From contig JAUWNP010000033.1 in NCBI GenBank assembly GCA_030612585.1, positions 1 through 31,878 on the forward strand: a DNA stretch of 31,878 nt, read 5' to 3'. Made by a program: the position numbers and the translations under genes. This DNA is from Anaerolineae bacterium (lineage in GTDB: Bacteria > Chloroflexota > Anaerolineae > B4-G1). This document shows positions 14,853 to 22,554 of this stretch, piece by piece. Each line of letters opens with the position of its first letter. Position 1 is the first letter of the stretch. Below the pieces are notes generated by a model. It saw nothing but the letters and a program-made list of their open reading frames with translations, was not told the DNA's origin and did not search any database.

Positions 14853-15671
14853 ATGATGTTCGCGGAGGAAGTGGTGCTCAATGTAGAGGCTGCAGTGGAG
14901 GATAGTGCCGATGCGCCGACGCTGGCCTCGCCAGGAGCCGAAGATGATTTGGCTGAAGAGGTGCTGGCGGTAACTCCTGACCTGGCAGCGGATGAGGAAA
15001 AGCCACCGGAGCAACCTGTGGAAGAGGCCACGCCGGAACCGCAGGCCTCTGAGATACCAGAAGCCACCGTCGAGGTCGCAGAGACCCAGGCCGGGGAAGC
15101 AGTTGAGGAGACCGAGGCCGAGGCCGAGGACGAGGTACCTGAACCTCATAGCCACGCCTGGTACGTCGTCCACTGCTACTCCGGCTACGAGAACAAAGTC
15201 AAGCACAACCTGGAGCAGCGCACTGAGACGATGCAGATGCAGGGCCAGATACTCCAGGTTGTAGTCCCGACCGAAGATGAGATGGAAGTTCGCGATGGGA
15301 AGCGACGGACAGTCGAACGGCGTATCTTCCCAGGCTATATCCTGGTACAGATGACCTTGACCGATGATTCCTGGTACGTAGTGCGCAACACGCCAGGCGT
15401 GACCGGGTTCGTGGGGATGGGGAACGAGCCGACGCCCCTGCGCCCAGAAGAAGTACAGAGTATCATGAAGCGCATGGAGGCCGAGGCCCCCAAGATTAAA
15501 GTCACGTTCAAGTCAGGCCAGAAAGTGCGCATCGTTGATGGTCCTTTTAACGAGTTCATCGGCCTAGTGGATGAGATTGACATGGAACGGGCCAAGGTGC
15601 GGGTACTGGTTTCGTTTTTCGGTCGTGAGACGCCGGTCGAACTAGATTTCCTGCAAGTGGAGAAAGCGTGA
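14853..15671 (+). CDS. nusG: transcription antitermination factor NusG
   Basis: A 272-residue NusG, which binds RNA polymerase and affects pausing, termination and coupling to ribosomes. The NGN domain covers about 102-208 with WYVVHCYSGYE and FPGYILVQM; the KOW domain covers about 218-272 (GQKVRIVDGPFNEFIG). Residues 1-98 form an acidic extension rich in Glu, Ala, Pro and Val, absent from typical NusG of about 180 residues. The start is uncertain: ATG at 14853 has no ribosome site, while GTG at 14874 has GGAGG 5 nt upstream and would remove 7 residues. The stop is immediately followed by the rplK start. Confidence 0.93.
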   Translation: MMFAEEVVLNVEAAVEDSADAPTLASPGAEDDLAEEVLAVTPDLAADEEKPPEQPVEEATPEPQASEIPEATVEVAETQAGEAVEETEAEAEDEVPEPHSHAWYVVHCYSGYENKVKHNLEQRTETMQMQGQILQVVVPTEDEMEVRDGKRRTVERRIFPGYILVQMTLTDDSWYVVRNTPGVTGFVGMGNEPTPLRPEEVQSIMKRMEAEAPKIKVTFKSGQKVRIVDGPFNEFIGLVDEIDMERAKVRVLVSFFGRETPVELDFLQVEKA

Positions 15672-16094
15672 ATGAAGAAGATCAAAGCAGTGGTAAAGTT
15701 GCAGATTGAGGCCGGGAAGGCCAACCCGGCTCCCCCGGTGGGGCCTGCACTGGCGCAGCATGGTATCAATCTGATGCAATTCTGCAAGGAGTACAACGCC
15801 CGCACGGGCGGCCGGATGGGGAATATCATCCCGGCCGAGGTCACCATTTTTCACGATGGATCGTTCAAATTTGTGCTTAAGACACCGCCTGCTCCCGGTT
15901 TGCTGTGCAAGGCAGCGGGTGTGGAGCACGGCTCAGCCGAACCCAACCGGGAGAAAGTCGGGAGTATCACCCGCGATCAGTTGGAAGATATCGCGAAGTT
16001 GAAGATGAAGGACCTGAACGCCATCAACCTGGAAGGCGCGATGCGACAGATTGAGGGCACTGCGCGAAGTATGGGGATTGAGATCGTAGGTTAG
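15672..16094 (+). CDS. rplK: 50S ribosomal protein L11
   Basis: A 140-residue L11 of normal length, part of the GTPase-associated centre on 23S rRNA. The N-terminal domain has the proline-rich [15 protein letters not shown] and the C-terminal rRNA-binding domain ends in [12 protein letters not shown]. The ATG directly follows the nusG stop, so translation is probably coupled. Confidence 0.97.
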   Translation: MKKIKAVVKLQIEAGKANPAPPVGPALAQHGINLMQFCKEYNARTGGRMGNIIPAEVTIFHDGSFKFVLKTPPAPGLLCKAAGVEHGSAEPNREKVGSITRDQLEDIAKLKMKDLNAINLEGAMRQIEGTARSMGIEIVG

Positions 16095-16097
16095 CGA

Positions 16098-16129
16098 AGC
16101 CCTGGCGAAGGTTCACAACCTTCGGGGCT
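16098..16129 (+). other. hairpin between rplK and rplA
   Basis: An imperfect stem: AGCCC (16098-16102) with GGGCT (16125-16129), then GAAGGTT (16107-16113) with AACCTTC (16117-16123) around a 3-nt loop. Its place before rplA would allow a role in L1 feedback control, but no specific L1-site match was established. Confidence 0.5.
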
Positions 16130-16170
16130 GTGGGAGGGCCTGGCCCGTCAGAACCACAATAGGGGGAGTA

Positions 16171-16890
16171 ATGCCGAAACGAGGTAAAAAATATCGCGAA
16201 GCGCTGGAGAAAGTAGACCGTATGCAGTTCTACTCTCCGCAGAGGGCATTGGAACTGGTCAGGGAGACCAGTTACGCCAACTTTGATGCTACAGTGGACA
16301 TACATTTCCGATTGGGTGTAGACCCACGCCACGCCGATCAACAGGTGCGCGGTGTGGTCCTGCTGCCCCACGGTTTGGGCAAAGAGGTACGCGTGCTGGT
16401 CTTCGCCGCCGGTGATGCGGATAAAATCGCCCAGGAGGCTGGTGCTGACTATGTAGCCTCCGACGACGAGTGGATGAAGAAGATCCAGGGTGGTTGGACA
16501 GAGTTTGACGTGGCTATTGCTGTGCCGGAGATGATGGGCAAAGTAGGGCGATTGGGACGCGTGTTGGGTCCACGGGGACTGATGCCCAACCCCAAGGCCG
16601 GCACGATAGCCCAGGCCGATGATCTGCCCCGCCTGATCCAAGAGGCAAAGGCTGGTCGCGTGGAGTTCCGCGTGGACAAGACCTCCAATCTGCACGTACC
16701 TATCGGCAAGGTCAGTTTCCCGGCCGAGAAACTGTTCGATAACTTCGCGACGGTGATGGACGCGGTCAAGAAGGCCAGACCCTCTGCCAGTAAGGGGATC
16801 TTTATCCGCAAGATCACGGTTACATCCTCAATGGGGCCTGGGATTAAAGTGGATCCAATTCAGGCTCAGGAGTTGGAGGTTTTGTTCTAG
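16171..16890 (+). CDS. rplA: 50S ribosomal protein L1
   Basis: A 239-residue L1, the protein of the mobile L1 stalk near the E site. The signature segment [20 protein letters not shown] at about 129-148 is intact, and the start [15 protein letters not shown] is typical. AGGGGGAG lies about 4 nt before the ATG. It follows rplK by 76 nt, in the common nusG-rplK-rplA-rplJ-rplL order. In many bacteria L1 also represses its own operon. Confidence 0.97.
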   Translation: MPKRGKKYREALEKVDRMQFYSPQRALELVRETSYANFDATVDIHFRLGVDPRHADQQVRGVVLLPHGLGKEVRVLVFAAGDADKIAQEAGADYVASDDEWMKKIQGGWTEFDVAIAVPEMMGKVGRLGRVLGPRGLMPNPKAGTIAQADDLPRLIQEAKAGRVEFRVDKTSNLHVPIGKVSFPAEKLFDNFATVMDAVKKARPSASKGIFIRKITVTSSMGPGIKVDPIQAQELEVLF

Positions 16891-16903
16891 AGTCGTTTGG
16901 ACA

Positions 16904-16960
16904 ACCTGTAGCCAAAGACAGCAGGTGTGCCTCAGAGCACGTAATTTGGCCTGCCGAGGT
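16904..16960 (+). ncRNA. ribosomal protein L10 leader
   Basis: The leader folds into the known L10 autoregulation structure: ACCT (16904-16907) with AGGT (16957-16960), GCAGG (16921-16925) with CCTGC (16950-16954), and GTGC (16927-16930) with GCAC (16937-16940). The asymmetric GCCAAAGACA bulge fits the kink-turn bound by the L10-L12 complex. When that complex is free it binds here and lowers rplJ-rplL expression. Confidence 0.85.
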
Positions 16961-16998
16961 AAGACACAATTATCCTTATGTGGGTTGGGTGAAGAGTG

Positions 16999-17029
16999 TC
17001 CCGGCGTCGGCATTGGCACCGGGATTTTT
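16999..17029 (+). terminator. attenuator in the rplJ leader
   Basis: A stem TCCCGG (16999-17004) with CCGGGA (17019-17024), extended by weaker pairs, is followed by TTTTT (17025-17029). It lies between the L10 leader and the rplJ ribosome site, where regulated termination would act. Confidence 0.7.
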
Positions 17030-17055
17030 GTTATCTGGGAAGGAGGTGAGCAGGG

Positions 17056-17604
17056 TTGGCAATTTCAAAGCAGCGAAAGGCTGAACTCGTCGCGCAGTAC
17101 GTCGAACAACTCCAGCAGAGCCAGGGGATCATCCTGGCCGATTACCTGGGACTGAGCGTGGGCGATATGGGCAGGGTCAGGCAGGCAGTGCGCCCTATCG
17201 GCGGTAAATTCCAAGTGGTCAAGAACCGGCTGATGGCACTGGCCTTGAAGGAAGTGGAGATGTCACTGCCAGAGGAGTGGCTGATTGGGCCAACGGTCGT
17301 CAGTTTTTGCCACGACGAGGTGCCGCCGGTGGCCAAGGCGCTGAAGGGTATGGCAAAGGACCTGGGGGCATTGCGCGTCAAAGGCGGATTGGTGGGCACG
17401 GATGTGGTTTCGGCGGAGCAGGTGCACATCATCGCTGATCTTCCCCCACGGGAAGTACTTCTGGCGCACGTGCTTGGCACCATCAACGCTCCGGCCAGCC
17501 AGTTGGCTGGTGTCGTTGCCGGCGGCATCCGGCAGGTACTGAACGTCCTGCAGGCCTACGTAGACAAACTGCAAGCGTCGGGCTCTGTGCCGGTGGTTAG
17601 TTAG
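17056..17604 (+). CDS. rplJ: 50S ribosomal protein L10
   Basis: A 182-residue L10, which anchors the L7/L12 dimers to the ribosome. The N-terminal rRNA-binding domain (AISKQRKAELVAQYVEQLQQ) is followed by the L12-binding C-terminal helix at about 155-180. The start is TTG at 17056, chosen because AAGGAGGTGAG lies about 8 nt upstream and the reading matches the family from the second residue. Expression is probably under L10 feedback through the leader. Confidence 0.95.
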   Translation: MAISKQRKAELVAQYVEQLQQSQGIILADYLGLSVGDMGRVRQAVRPIGGKFQVVKNRLMALALKEVEMSLPEEWLIGPTVVSFCHDEVPPVAKALKGMAKDLGALRVKGGLVGTDVVSAEQVHIIADLPPREVLLAHVLGTINAPASQLAGVVAGGIRQVLNVLQAYVDKLQASGSVPVVS

Positions 17605-17648
17605 TTAGTTGGTTAGTTGGTTGGTCAGTTAGTTGGCTAGTTGGTTAC
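17594..17648 (+). repeat. degenerate TTAGTTGG-type tandem repeat
   Basis: Repeats of TTAG, TTGG and variants fill the gap between rplJ and rplL, starting at the rplJ stop codons. It carries many stop codons on the plus strand. It may space the two cistrons; no protein site is known. Confidence 0.75.
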
Positions 17649-17670
17649 TAGTTTAGGAGGAAAAGAAACT

Positions 17671-18045
17671 ATGGCAGATCTGGAAAAGATCGCAGAGGAA
17701 ATCAGCAAACTCTCGTTGCTGGAGGCATCTGATTTGGTCAAGATGCTGGAGGATAAGTTGGGCGTGAGCGCGGCAGCGCCGATGGCAATGGCTATGCCCG
17801 CTGAGGCGGCCGCGGCCGAGCCGGAGGAGGAGCAGACTGAATTCGACGTCATCCTCAAGGAGATCGGCCCCAAGAAGATCGAGGTCATCAAAGCCGTGCG
17901 ACAACTCACCGCTCTGGGCTTGAAGGAATCCAAGAATCTGGTGGACAGCGCGCCCAGCGTTGTGCTGGAGGCTGTCTCTAAGGATGCAGCCGAGGACGCC
18001 AAGTCCAAGATGGAGGCCGGAGGCGCAGTCGTCGAGATCAAGTAG
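17671..18045 (+). CDS. rplL: 50S ribosomal protein L7/L12
   Basis: A 124-residue L7/L12, the multi-copy stalk protein that recruits translation GTPases. The N-terminal dimerisation segment ([18 protein letters not shown]) is followed by an Ala/Met/Glu-rich hinge at about 35-58 and a conserved C-terminal domain ([20 protein letters not shown]). AGGAGG lies 10 nt before the ATG at 17671. rpoB, which commonly follows rplL, is absent; a terminator-like hairpin and an unrelated gene follow. Confidence 0.97.
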   Translation: MADLEKIAEEISKLSLLEASDLVKMLEDKLGVSAAAPMAMAMPAEAAAAEPEEEQTEFDVILKEIGPKKIEVIKAVRQLTALGLKESKNLVDSAPSVVLEAVSKDAAEDAKSKMEAGGAVVEIK

Positions 18046-18070
18046 ATAGCCTCTGACCATAACAACCTTT

Positions 18071-18125
18071 GGCGACCGCTGCCGGATCTGGCCCTATGAG
18101 AACAGGTACCCCGGCAGCGGTCGTC
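18071..18125 (+). terminator. strong hairpin after rplL
   Basis: GACCGCTGCCGG (18074-18085) pairs fully with 18111-18122, and three more outer pairs extend it. The T run is poor (TGCGTTTG), so termination may need Rho or may be partial. Confidence 0.6.
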
Positions 18126-18158
18126 TGCGTTTGATGGCCAAAGCCGGCTTTCTCAGAC

Positions 18159-18187
18159 TTGAAACGATGCCCAAGATAGTGTAAAAT
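18159..18187 (+). promoter_or_regulatory. sigma70-like promoter of the L,D-transpeptidase gene
   Basis: TTGAAA (18159-18164), 17-nt spacer, TAAAAT (18182-18187); 36 nt before the GTG start. Confidence 0.75.
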
Positions 18188-18223
18188 CAGGATGCACAAT
18201 ATGTCACGTGCAGGAGATCAATC

Positions 18224-19795
18224 GTGCAGCGTGCCGATCAAGCACCACCAGATCATCAAGAAACCAAGCCCGCTCGTCGAGGTTGCGGCTATCTGTCCAC
18301 AGCCTTCATCGTCGGTTTGCTGTTGACACTGGGAGCGGTTGGGCTCTTCGCCGCCCGGACGGTGCACGAGCAGGTGCTGGTGCCCTATGAAACTCGCATA
18401 TACCCCAATGTCCACGTTCTGGACGTAGACCTGGGTGGGCTCACTCCCGATGAAGCGTCGGAGCGTCTCACAGAGGCTCTCGGCCACTACGACGCTGGCC
18501 TGCTCGTCTTGAGCGACGGCCAGCGTACCTGGACGGTTCCCTGGTCGGAGGCGGGGTTGCGTCTCGATGTGGACACCACGGTTCAGATGGCCTTCGCCGT
18601 GGGCCACGCGGACGGGCGTCTGGAGAACCTCTTGACTATTCTGAATATGCGGGAGGGGCGCTACGAGGTCGCCCCTGTTTTTGTCATTGATCCCGGCAAG
18701 GTGCGTGGTGTATTGGAGCGACTGGCCCCCGAAGTATCCGTGCCTCCCACCGACGCGACGCTCCGCCTGGAGGGTGATCAACTCATCGCCGTGCCCGGTC
18801 AGCCCGGTCAGACGCTTGACGTTGACGCCACCCTGGGCAACATTGTCGCCACCGTTACCCATCTGGGCCCCGACAATCAGTTCGTTTTGACTTTCCAGAT
18901 CGTCCCACCTCAACTCGCCGACACCAAAGAGGTCCAGTCCCAGGCTGAGGAGATGTTGAATCGCCAGGTGCACATTGCTACCTGCGACTGGCTGACCGGC
19001 GAGGATTTTGCGTGGACGCTGGAGCGCGACACCCTGGTCACCTGGCTGCGCGTGGAACCGGCAGAGGATGGCAGCGGCCCCACCATACGAATCGCTGAGC
19101 AGGCCGTGCAAGCAACGCTGGAGGGTCTGGCCACGGAGTTGGGGGAAGGTCGGGGCCTAAAGTTGGAAGGGGCCACCAAGCGGGTGCTGAACGGCTTTGA
19201 AGCGGGGGGCGGGACGGTGGAACTCGGTCTGACGCACCCCCCGCGCACCTACGTCGTCCAGCCAGGCGACGATCTCACCATCGTCTCCGCACGATTGGGA
19301 ATACCCCCCGGCCTCATCGCCGAGGTCAACCCCGACATTGACCTCAACTGGCTGTACGCCGGCCAGGAGTTGACGATTCCCTCTGAGGACGCTCTCAAGC
19401 CCTACCCCCCTGTGCCTGGTAAGCAGATTGTCATCAGCATCACCGAGCAGCGGATGCACGTCTACGAGAACGGCGCATTGTTCTACGACTGGCCGGTCTC
19501 AACGGGCATCGCGAGTTCGCCCACGTACACCGGCGAATTTCAGGTGCTCGACAAGAACGAAGAGGCCTACGCCAGCCAATGGGACCTGTGGATGCCGCAC
19601 TTCATAGCCGTCTATCGCGCCGGTGGAGACACTTACAACGGTATCCACGCCCTGCCCATTCTCTCCAGCGGCCGGCGGTTGTGGGAGGGGACACTCGGCT
19701 CCCCCGCTTCCTACGGCTGCATCATCCTGGGTATCGAGGAGGCCGAGACGCTCTACAACTGGGTAGAAATCGGCGTGCCGGTGACCATCGAGTAA
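18224..19795 (+). CDS. L,D-transpeptidase with VanW-like and LysM domains
   Basis: A 523-residue cell-wall enzyme. A single membrane span (about 23-44) anchors it, with the rest outside. Residues of about 55-335 resemble the paired peptidoglycan-binding modules seen with VanW/YkuD proteins. A LysM domain follows (about 341-389, TYVVQPGDDL...GQELTIPS). The YkuD catalytic domain spans about 398-523, with S-Y-G-C-I and catalytic C499. Such enzymes make 3-3 peptide cross-links or attach proteins to peptidoglycan. The start is GTG at 18224, with AGGAG about 8 nt upstream. This architecture is usual in monoderm Chloroflexota and Gram-positives. The gene is monocistronic with its own promoter. Confidence 0.9.
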   Translation: MQRADQAPPDHQETKPARRGCGYLSTAFIVGLLLTLGAVGLFAARTVHEQVLVPYETRIYPNVHVLDVDLGGLTPDEASERLTEALGHYDAGLLVLSDGQRTWTVPWSEAGLRLDVDTTVQMAFAVGHADGRLENLLTILNMREGRYEVAPVFVIDPGKVRGVLERLAPEVSVPPTDATLRLEGDQLIAVPGQPGQTLDVDATLGNIVATVTHLGPDNQFVLTFQIVPPQLADTKEVQSQAEEMLNRQVHIATCDWLTGEDFAWTLERDTLVTWLRVEPAEDGSGPTIRIAEQAVQATLEGLATELGEGRGLKLEGATKRVLNGFEAGGGTVELGLTHPPRTYVVQPGDDLTIVSARLGIPPGLIAEVNPDIDLNWLYAGQELTIPSEDALKPYPPVPGKQIVISITEQRMHVYENGALFYDWPVSTGIASSPTYTGEFQVLDKNEEAYASQWDLWMPHFIAVYRAGGDTYNGIHALPILSSGRRLWEGTLGSPASYGCIILGIEEAETLYNWVEIGVPVTIE

Positions 19796-19870
19796 GGCCA
19801 GGAGGTCGCCTGTGCGTTTACGTATCCGATGGCACGCTGGAGCACCTTTTTAATGAGGCAATTCGTGCAT

Positions 19871-19899
19871 TTGTGCCAGCGCCGCCGTTCGGGTATAAT
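19871..19899 (+). promoter_or_regulatory. possible promoter upstream of the propeller gene
   Basis: TTGTGC (19871-19876), 17-nt spacer, TATAAT (19894-19899). Good -10, weak -35. The gap 19796-20130 otherwise holds only the 24-bp tandem repeat. Confidence 0.5.
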
Positions 19900-19964
19900 C
19901 AAGCCGACAAAGGGCTACCCCATTCTTGAAAACCAAACTCTATATCCCCCTCCGCCTGACCCGA

Positions 19965-20036
19965 TCCTTCGACTACGCTCAGGACAAGTCCTTCGGCTAC
20001 GCTCAGGACAAGTCCTTCGACTACGCTCAGGACAAG
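19965..20036. repeat. three tandem 24-bp repeat units
   Basis: Units at 19965-19988, 19989-20012 and 20013-20036, each starting TCCTTCG and ending GCTCAGGACAAG; only the middle copy differs, at one base. The reverse complement of this unit occurs in frame in the next gene at 20803-20826 and 21256-21279. There are no spacers, so it is not a CRISPR array. Confidence 0.95.
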
Positions 20037-20130
20037 GTTGGTGTCGCGCCTGCGCTTGAACCAAGGGCTAAACCGGTGCACGGCTGGCAAGCCACAGGTG
20101 CTAGTTTCGTGAAAGGGATAGGTGATTGAA

Positions 20131-22446
20131 ATGCTGCACAAGACTGTCCCAAAACTCCGTGATGCGCTCTTCCTTCGACAATCTCAGGACAGGTTCCTGG
20201 CGTTGCTGATCACAGTCGTGCTGTTGGCAACGGCTTGCGGCGCTTCGGCGACTCCTGCCTCATACGAGTCCTCCCCTGAACCCGCAGCTACCCCTTCGGC
20301 AAGCTCAGGGCAGGCTCCCTCGGCTTCCGCTCCCACACTTTCCCCTTTGGAGTTCGCAGAGCCTGCTATGAGCGGCTCAACTGCGTTGAGCTTGTCAAAG
20401 GGACAGCGTCTCAGATTTGAGCGTATCTCTATCGAACAGGGCCTCTCTCAAAGCACAGTGTTCTGCATGCTTCAGGACAGTCAAGGGTATATGTGGTTTG
20501 GCACCGAGGACGGGCTGAACAAGTACGATGGCTACAACTTTACAGTTTACAAGTACGATCCAGAGAATCCCAATGGCTTGAGCGATAACTGGATTACGTC
20601 GATTTACGAAGATCGTTCGGGGGTGATTTGGATCGGCACTCGGCACGGCGGCCTATTTAGGTTTGCCCGCGATAGTGAGACTTTTACCCCCTTTCAAAAT
20701 GATCCCCAGACCCCCAATAGTCTGAGCCATAATGAAGTCACCGCGATTTATGAGGATCAGGCCGGTGTGCTTTGGATTGGAACCCGCTATGGGCTCAATA
20801 GACTTGTCCTGAGCGCAGCCGAAGGGTTTGACCGGGAGAACGGGCGATTTATCCAATACCAACAAAACCCCAACGATCCTCACAGCTTGAGTTCTAATGC
20901 TGTCTCCTCGATCTACCAAGACCGAGAGGGCGTTCTGTGGATTGGAACTGAGGGAGGGGGACTGGATCGATATGACCAGGAGAATGAAGCCTTCGTCCAA
21001 TATCAAAACGACCCTGGTGATCCCCATAGCTTGAACGACAATAATGTCCGGGTGATATACCAAGACCTGTCGGGAATTCTTTGGATAGGAACAGATGGCG
21101 GGTTAAGTAGGTTCGATCGTGAGAACGATGGTTTTATCCATTACCAACACGATTCCGACGATCCTGAAAGCTTGAGTTTCAATCAAGTCCGGTCCATTTA
21201 TCAAGACCGGGAGGGTGTCCTTTGGATTGGTACCTGGGGTGGAGGACTCGACAGGCTTGTCCTGAGCGAAGTCGAAGGATCTGATCGGGAAACGGAAACT
21301 TTTATCCATTTCCGACACGACCCCGGCGACCCACATAGCATGAGTAATGATATCATCGCCTCAATTTACCAAGATCGAGAGGGCGTGCTCTGGGTTGGAA
21401 CAGTTGCGGGAGGTCTCAATAAACTGGATACCGGCTGGCGGAACTTTGCCCTCTATCAAAATGACCTCAACGATCCAAATAGCCTGGGATCAGACCTTAT
21501 CCGAACCTTCTATGAAGATCGATCGGGTACTCTCTGGATAGGCACCACAACTACGGGACTCGATAGATTTGATCGTGCCAACGGGCGCTGGCATCATTAC
21601 GAACACGATCCCGACGATCCAAATAGTCTGAGTGATAATTGGGTTTCTTGCATTTACCAGGACCAGTCAGGTGTCTTATGGGTTGGCACGAATAACGGAC
21701 TCGATAGTTTTGACCCGGCAACGGAGGTATTCACCCACTATCAATCCGACTCGACAAGCTCAGACGAAAAAACGATCAGGGCAATTCTCCAAGACCGCTC
21801 GGGTATCCTGTGGATTGGCACCCGCAATGGCGGGCTCAATCGATTCGATCCAGAGAGCGGGCACTGGCGCAACTACCGTCACGATCCCAACGATCCAGAG
21901 AGCCTAAGCGATAACTGGGTTTTGTCCATCTATCAGGATCGGTCCGGTGTGCTTTGGATTGGAACTGGAGGAGGGCTAGACAGGTTTGATGGAGAATTGG
22001 ATAGATTCACTCACTATCGGGCTGACCCCAATGATGCGCAAAGCTTAAGTCACAGTTACATCGTAACGATTCATGAGAACCGGGAAGGTGTCCTTTGGAT
22101 CGGAACAGCGAATGGACTCGATAGATTTGATCGGGCAAAAGAGACCTTTGACCATTATAGAACGAAAGAAGGGCTGCCGAATAACGTAATATATGGGATC
22201 CTGGAGGACGAGCAAGGATACTTATGGTTGAGCACCAATAAAGGCTTGTCAAAGTTCGACCCGCGATTAGAGATGTTCAAGAACTATGATGTCACCGATG
22301 GGCTTCAGGGAAACGAGTTCAACGGTGGCGCATACTATAAGAGCAGCAGTGGGGAGATGTTTTTCGGCGGCATCGACGGTTTCAATGCATTCTATCCGGA
22401 CCGCGTAAAGGACAACTGTATCTTCTCAATATTCAGGGGGGGATGA
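20131..22446 (+). CDS. N-terminal part of a split sensor kinase: Reg_prop beta-propeller
   Basis: A 771-residue product. The hydrophobic stretch at about 22-35 ends at C36, a probable signal peptide or weak lipobox. A Ser/Pro/Ala linker follows. From about residue 95 there are 13 or 14 repeats of about 48 residues with the core W-I-G-T-x-x-GL-x-R-F-D, the two-component-regulator propeller (Reg_prop), which forms two seven-bladed propellers that sense outside signals. Two blades carry an extra eight residues, LVLSAAEG (225-232) and LVLSEVEG (376-383), encoded by the 24-bp repeat. The frame ends at TGA 22444-22446 inside an inserted element. The start is ATG 20131 with AGGTGA upstream; GTG 20122 is an alternative. 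Without the insertion it would continue in the same frame into the kinase at 22555. Confidence 0.88.
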   Translation: MLHKTVPKLRDALFLRQSQDRFLALLITVVLLATACGASATPASYESSPEPAATPSASSGQAPSASAPTLSPLEFAEPAMSGSTALSLSKGQRLRFERISIEQGLSQSTVFCMLQDSQGYMWFGTEDGLNKYDGYNFTVYKYDPENPNGLSDNWITSIYEDRSGVIWIGTRHGGLFRFARDSETFTPFQNDPQTPNSLSHNEVTAIYEDQAGVLWIGTRYGLNRLVLSAAEGFDRENGRFIQYQQNPNDPHSLSSNAVSSIYQDREGVLWIGTEGGGLDRYDQENEAFVQYQNDPGDPHSLNDNNVRVIYQDLSGILWIGTDGGLSRFDRENDGFIHYQHDSDDPESLSFNQVRSIYQDREGVLWIGTWGGGLDRLVLSEVEGSDRETETFIHFRHDPGDPHSMSNDIIASIYQDREGVLWVGTVAGGLNKLDTGWRNFALYQNDLNDPNSLGSDLIRTFYEDRSGTLWIGTTTTGLDRFDRANGRWHHYEHDPDDPNSLSDNWVSCIYQDQSGVLWVGTNNGLDSFDPATEVFTHYQSDSTSSDEKTIRAILQDRSGILWIGTRNGGLNRFDPESGHWRNYRHDPNDPESLSDNWVLSIYQDRSGVLWIGTGGGLDRFDGELDRFTHYRADPNDAQSLSHSYIVTIHENREGVLWIGTANGLDRFDRAKETFDHYRTKEGLPNNVIYGILEDEQGYLWLSTNKGLSKFDPRLEMFKNYDVTDGLQGNEFNGGAYYKSSSGEMFFGGIDGFNAFYPDRVKDNCIFSIFRGG

Positions 22447-22537
22447 CGACTGTAGGGCGGTTTTGCTAACCGCCGTCCGGTCGGATAGCAAATCCGACCT
22501 ACACCCGCCCCAAGTTTTTGAGAAGATACGGACAACT
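22410..22537. mobile_element. MITE inserted in the sensor kinase gene
   Basis: The element is 22418-22529 (112 bp), bounded by perfect terminal inverted repeats GTATCTTCTCAA and TTGAGAAGATAC. It is flanked by the 8-bp direct repeat GGACAACT (22410-22417 and 22530-22537), a target duplication. Inside, TGTAGG (22451-22456) pairs with CCTACA (22498-22503) and encloses two hairpins, 22457-22473 and 22481-22497. It has no coding capacity, so it must have been moved by a transposase elsewhere. Removing 120 bp (element plus one duplicate) restores one continuous reading frame. Confidence 0.92.
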
Positions 22538-22554
22538 CTTACATTCCGCCGGTT

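Noticed and set aside
19965..20036. A CRISPR array
   Set aside because: The three 24-bp units are directly adjacent with no unique spacers.
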